Positions 5,348-6,805 of a stretch of 6,805 nucleotides of DNA are shown one piece after another (position 1 is the stretch's first letter; each line of letters starts with the position of its first letter). The notes under the pieces were generated by a model. It saw only the letters and a program-made list of their open reading frames with translations. It ran no database searches and had not been told where the DNA came from. Made by a program: the position numbers and the translations under genes. Source of the DNA: an uncultured Chlamydiaceae bacterium (lineage in GTDB: Bacteria; Chlamydiota; Chlamydiia; Chlamydiales; Parachlamydiaceae); the NCBI GenBank assembly GCA_945957185.1, contig CAMFKA010000117.1, positions 1 to 6,805 of the forward strand, in the 5' to 3' direction.

Positions 5348-5351
5348 TAAT
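5323..5351 (+). promoter_or_regulatory. Candidate promoter of the ATPase gene
   Basis: TTGATT (5323-5328, 4/6), a spacer of exactly 17 bases, and GATAAT (5346-5351, 5/6). The predicted start near 5358 gives a leader of about 16 bases ending at the ATG at 5374. The -10 box overlaps an upstream in-frame ATG at 5350, which argues against that codon as the start. Confidence 0.45.
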
Positions 5352-5373
5352 GAAGAAAAGGGATTTAACGATC

Positions 5374-6606
5374 ATGGACGAACTCTATCAGCTAAGCCTA
5401 CAGTTTCTTCACACTCGTAATCAAAATTACCGTCGTTATTTTATTCGAGAGCATTCGCTGAACGAGAAAATGTCCATTTTGGTCGGACAGCGTGGTGTCG
5501 GTAAAACAACCCTGCTCATTCAGTATTTGCTGGATTTCGTGAAAGGAGACTTGACTAGCAAGAAAATTTTATACGTCCCCTCCGATCACTTTTCCCTTGG
5601 AAATCAATCTCTCTACACCATTGCGGAGAACTTTGTTTTAAACGGCGGTGAATTCATTGCCTTTGATGAAATTCACAAAGTTCCAAACTGGTCTATATCT
5701 TTAAAAAGCATTTACGACAGTTTCCCTAAGCTAAAGGTGTTAGCTTCCGGAAGTTCCGCCTTAGAAATTCATCGGGGATCGCATGATTTAAGTCGTCGTG
5801 CCATCGTTTATCGTGTTTTTGGACTTTCATTCCGAGAATACTTAGAAATGGAACTTGAAATCGAGCTCTCCCGAATTAACATGGATGATTTATTGGTCAA
5901 TCACCAAAACCTATCCGTAAAGATCGTTTCCTTGATCGAAAAGAGGAAAAAACAGAAAATTTTACCTCTCTTCAAACACTATTTGAGGCACGGTTTTTAT
6001 CCGTATTGGTTCGAATTGAAGGATGAAGATAAATTTGCAATCACTCTTGAACAAAGTATCCATACGACATTAGAATCAGATCTTATAGCAATCCACCCCA
6101 ATCTGTCTGGAAGCAGCATCAAAAAAATTCATGCGTTACTAGCATTTATTGCTCAAAATGTTCCTTACAGCCCCAACTGGAAAGACTTATGTAAGCTAAT
6201 TGAAGTTGGAGACGAACGCACATTAAAAAACTATTTCGCTCTTTTAGACGATGCAGATTTGATTAAACTGCTCTATTCCAGCTCCACAAAACTAAGCAGC
6301 ATTGACAACCCAGCCAAAATCTATTTGCAAAACACAAATATTGCTCACACTATAGCCAGAGGAAAAGAAAATAAAGGAAATTTAAGAGAAACTTTTCTTT
6401 TTAACATGTTTGCCAGAAAACATGAAGTGACACTCCCATCAAATGGAGATTTTTTAATTGACCGTACGATCCTTATTGAAGCTGGCGGAGCAAAAAAATC
6501 CAAAAAACAGATTTGGAATGAATCAGAGGCTTATGTTGCTGCCGATGACATTGAGATCGGCATTAACAACAAAATCCCTTTATGGCTGTTCGGGTTTCTA
6601 AACTAA
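5374..6606 (+). CDS. AAA_14/DUF4143-family P-loop ATPase
   Basis: 410 residues from the chosen ATG. Walker A is GQRGVGKTT at 38-46 (K44), Walker B is FIAFDEIH at 94-101 (D98, E99), and a sensor-like ASGSSAL lies at 124-130. LSRRAIVYRVFGLSFREYLE (139-158) matches the LxGR...LSFREYL signature that follows the ATPase core in this family; the usual GR is RR here. Residues 265-330 look like a winged-helix region, and the C-terminal part contains GDFLIDRTILIEAGG (358-372) then KKSKKQ, the PD-(D/E)xK-like segment of DUF4143 proteins. Length is usual for the family (about 380-430). The cellular role of these ATPases is largely unknown; they are common in repeat-rich or host-associated genomes, often as mobile-looking paralogues. 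Start: AGGGA 10 bases before ATG 5374; in-frame TTG 5323 and ATG 5350 fall within the predicted promoter. The gene stands alone between two 60-bp direct repeats, which suggests acquisition or movement as a unit. Confidence 0.88.
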   Translation: MDELYQLSLQFLHTRNQNYRRYFIREHSLNEKMSILVGQRGVGKTTLLIQYLLDFVKGDLTSKKILYVPSDHFSLGNQSLYTIAENFVLNGGEFIAFDEIHKVPNWSISLKSIYDSFPKLKVLASGSSALEIHRGSHDLSRRAIVYRVFGLSFREYLEMELEIELSRINMDDLLVNHQNLSVKIVSLIEKRKKQKILPLFKHYLRHGFYPYWFELKDEDKFAITLEQSIHTTLESDLIAIHPNLSGSSIKKIHALLAFIAQNVPYSPNWKDLCKLIEVGDERTLKNYFALLDDADLIKLLYSSSTKLSSIDNPAKIYLQNTNIAHTIARGKENKGNLRETFLFNMFARKHEVTLPSNGDFLIDRTILIEAGGAKKSKKQIWNESEAYVAADDIEIGINNKIPLWLFGFLN

Positions 6607-6644
6607 CGGCATCCTAACTCATTATATTTCTCATGTTATTGAAA

Positions 6645-6704
6645 ATTAACACCCAATGAAAGGAACGGGATAACGCGGAGACGCGGGGACGCTGAGGCGC
6701 GGAG
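6645..6704. repeat. 60-bp direct repeat, copy 2 (right of the ATPase gene)
   Basis: Matches 5196-5255 at 59 of 60 bases, in the same orientation, starting 38 bases after the ATPase stop codon. Unlike copy 1 it is followed by the complementary arm at 6731-6755, so it is the complete version of the element. Confidence 0.9.
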
Positions 6705-6755
6705 AAGATTCTTTTTTATAAAAGAGAATACTCCGCGTCCCAGCGTCCCCGCGTC
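6680..6755. repeat. Long imperfect hairpin completing repeat copy 2
   Basis: 6681-6704 pairs with 6731-6754 at 22 of 24 positions, with one more pair outside (6680-6755). The loop region also pairs (6708-6716 with 6721-6729, one G-T pair), leaving a 4-base TATA loop. In RNA this would be a very stable structure downstream of the ATPase gene and could act as a 3' end or processing block in either direction. A run of T occurs only about 18 bases later (6774-6780), so it is not a textbook terminator. Confidence 0.75.
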
Positions 6756-6778
6756 CATCCTATTGCGCACATCTTTTT

Positions 6779-6784
6779 TTGACA
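6779..6784 (+). promoter_or_regulatory. Possible -35 box at the window edge
   Basis: A perfect TTGACA lies here, but a -10 box at normal spacing would begin around 6802 and run out of the window, so the promoter cannot be assessed. No coding start with support is visible after it. Confidence 0.25.
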
Positions 6785-6805
6785 AAAATCATAATATGCT
6801 ACTCT

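Noticed and set aside
5196..6704. CRISPR-like reading of the 60-bp repeats
   Set aside because: Only two copies, 1449 bp apart with a gene between them; no regular spacers.
5196..6755. Classical insertion sequence with the ATPase as transposase
   Set aside because: The bracketing repeats are direct, not inverted, and the protein is a P-loop ATPase with no transposase catalytic motif.

Overview
The window looks like a piece of chromosome from a Gram-negative bacterium with moderate base composition. The best tentative guess is a chlamydia-like (environmental Chlamydiae, Waddlia-type) organism. The hints are a cysteine-containing outer-membrane beta-barrel protein (seven Cys), a small Cys-rich exported protein, very short leaders, and intergenic sequence filled with repeat families. 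This is inference from style; nothing in the window (no rRNA, no marker gene) proves the taxon.

Layout. (1) Positions 1-319 carry no gene. They hold a nested palindromic element (about 55-275) with 21-bp outer inverted repeats made of a GGGCAA hexamer tract, 29-bp perfect inner inverted repeats that are themselves palindromic, and a small extra hairpin. (2) Two minus-strand genes form a tight operon: a small exported Cys-rich protein (1956-2279) and, 4 nt downstream with a GTG start, a large polytopic membrane protein with a long C-terminal helical domain (320-1951), best read as a divergent Na+/phosphate-cotransporter/PhoU-like protein. (3) Divergently, a plus-strand cluster encodes a coiled-coil-tethered outer-membrane porin (2408-3832), a periplasmic monoheme c-type cytochrome (3886-4332) and a DUF2231-type membrane protein fused to a second monoheme cytochrome c domain (4344-5159). 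(4) After an intergenic region rich in repeats and palindromes comes an AAA_14/DUF4143-type ATPase (5374-6606). It is flanked by two 60-bp direct repeats that differ at one base; the second copy is completed to a long hairpin. (5) The last 200 bases hold that hairpin and a possible -35 box at the edge.

How it may work together. The porin, soluble cytochrome and membrane-bound cytochrome probably make an envelope module: solute entry through the outer membrane, and electron transfer between a membrane-anchored heme domain and a soluble periplasmic heme protein. The divergent Cys-rich protein shares short motifs with the soluble cytochrome (a CxxC lacking the His, then a W-R-P segment), so it could be a heme-less relative transcribed from the shared regulatory region. 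The ATPase looks like a separate cargo-like unit with its own promoter. That promoter carries two TCGGA-N6-TCCGA palindromes, one lying between the -35 and -10 boxes.
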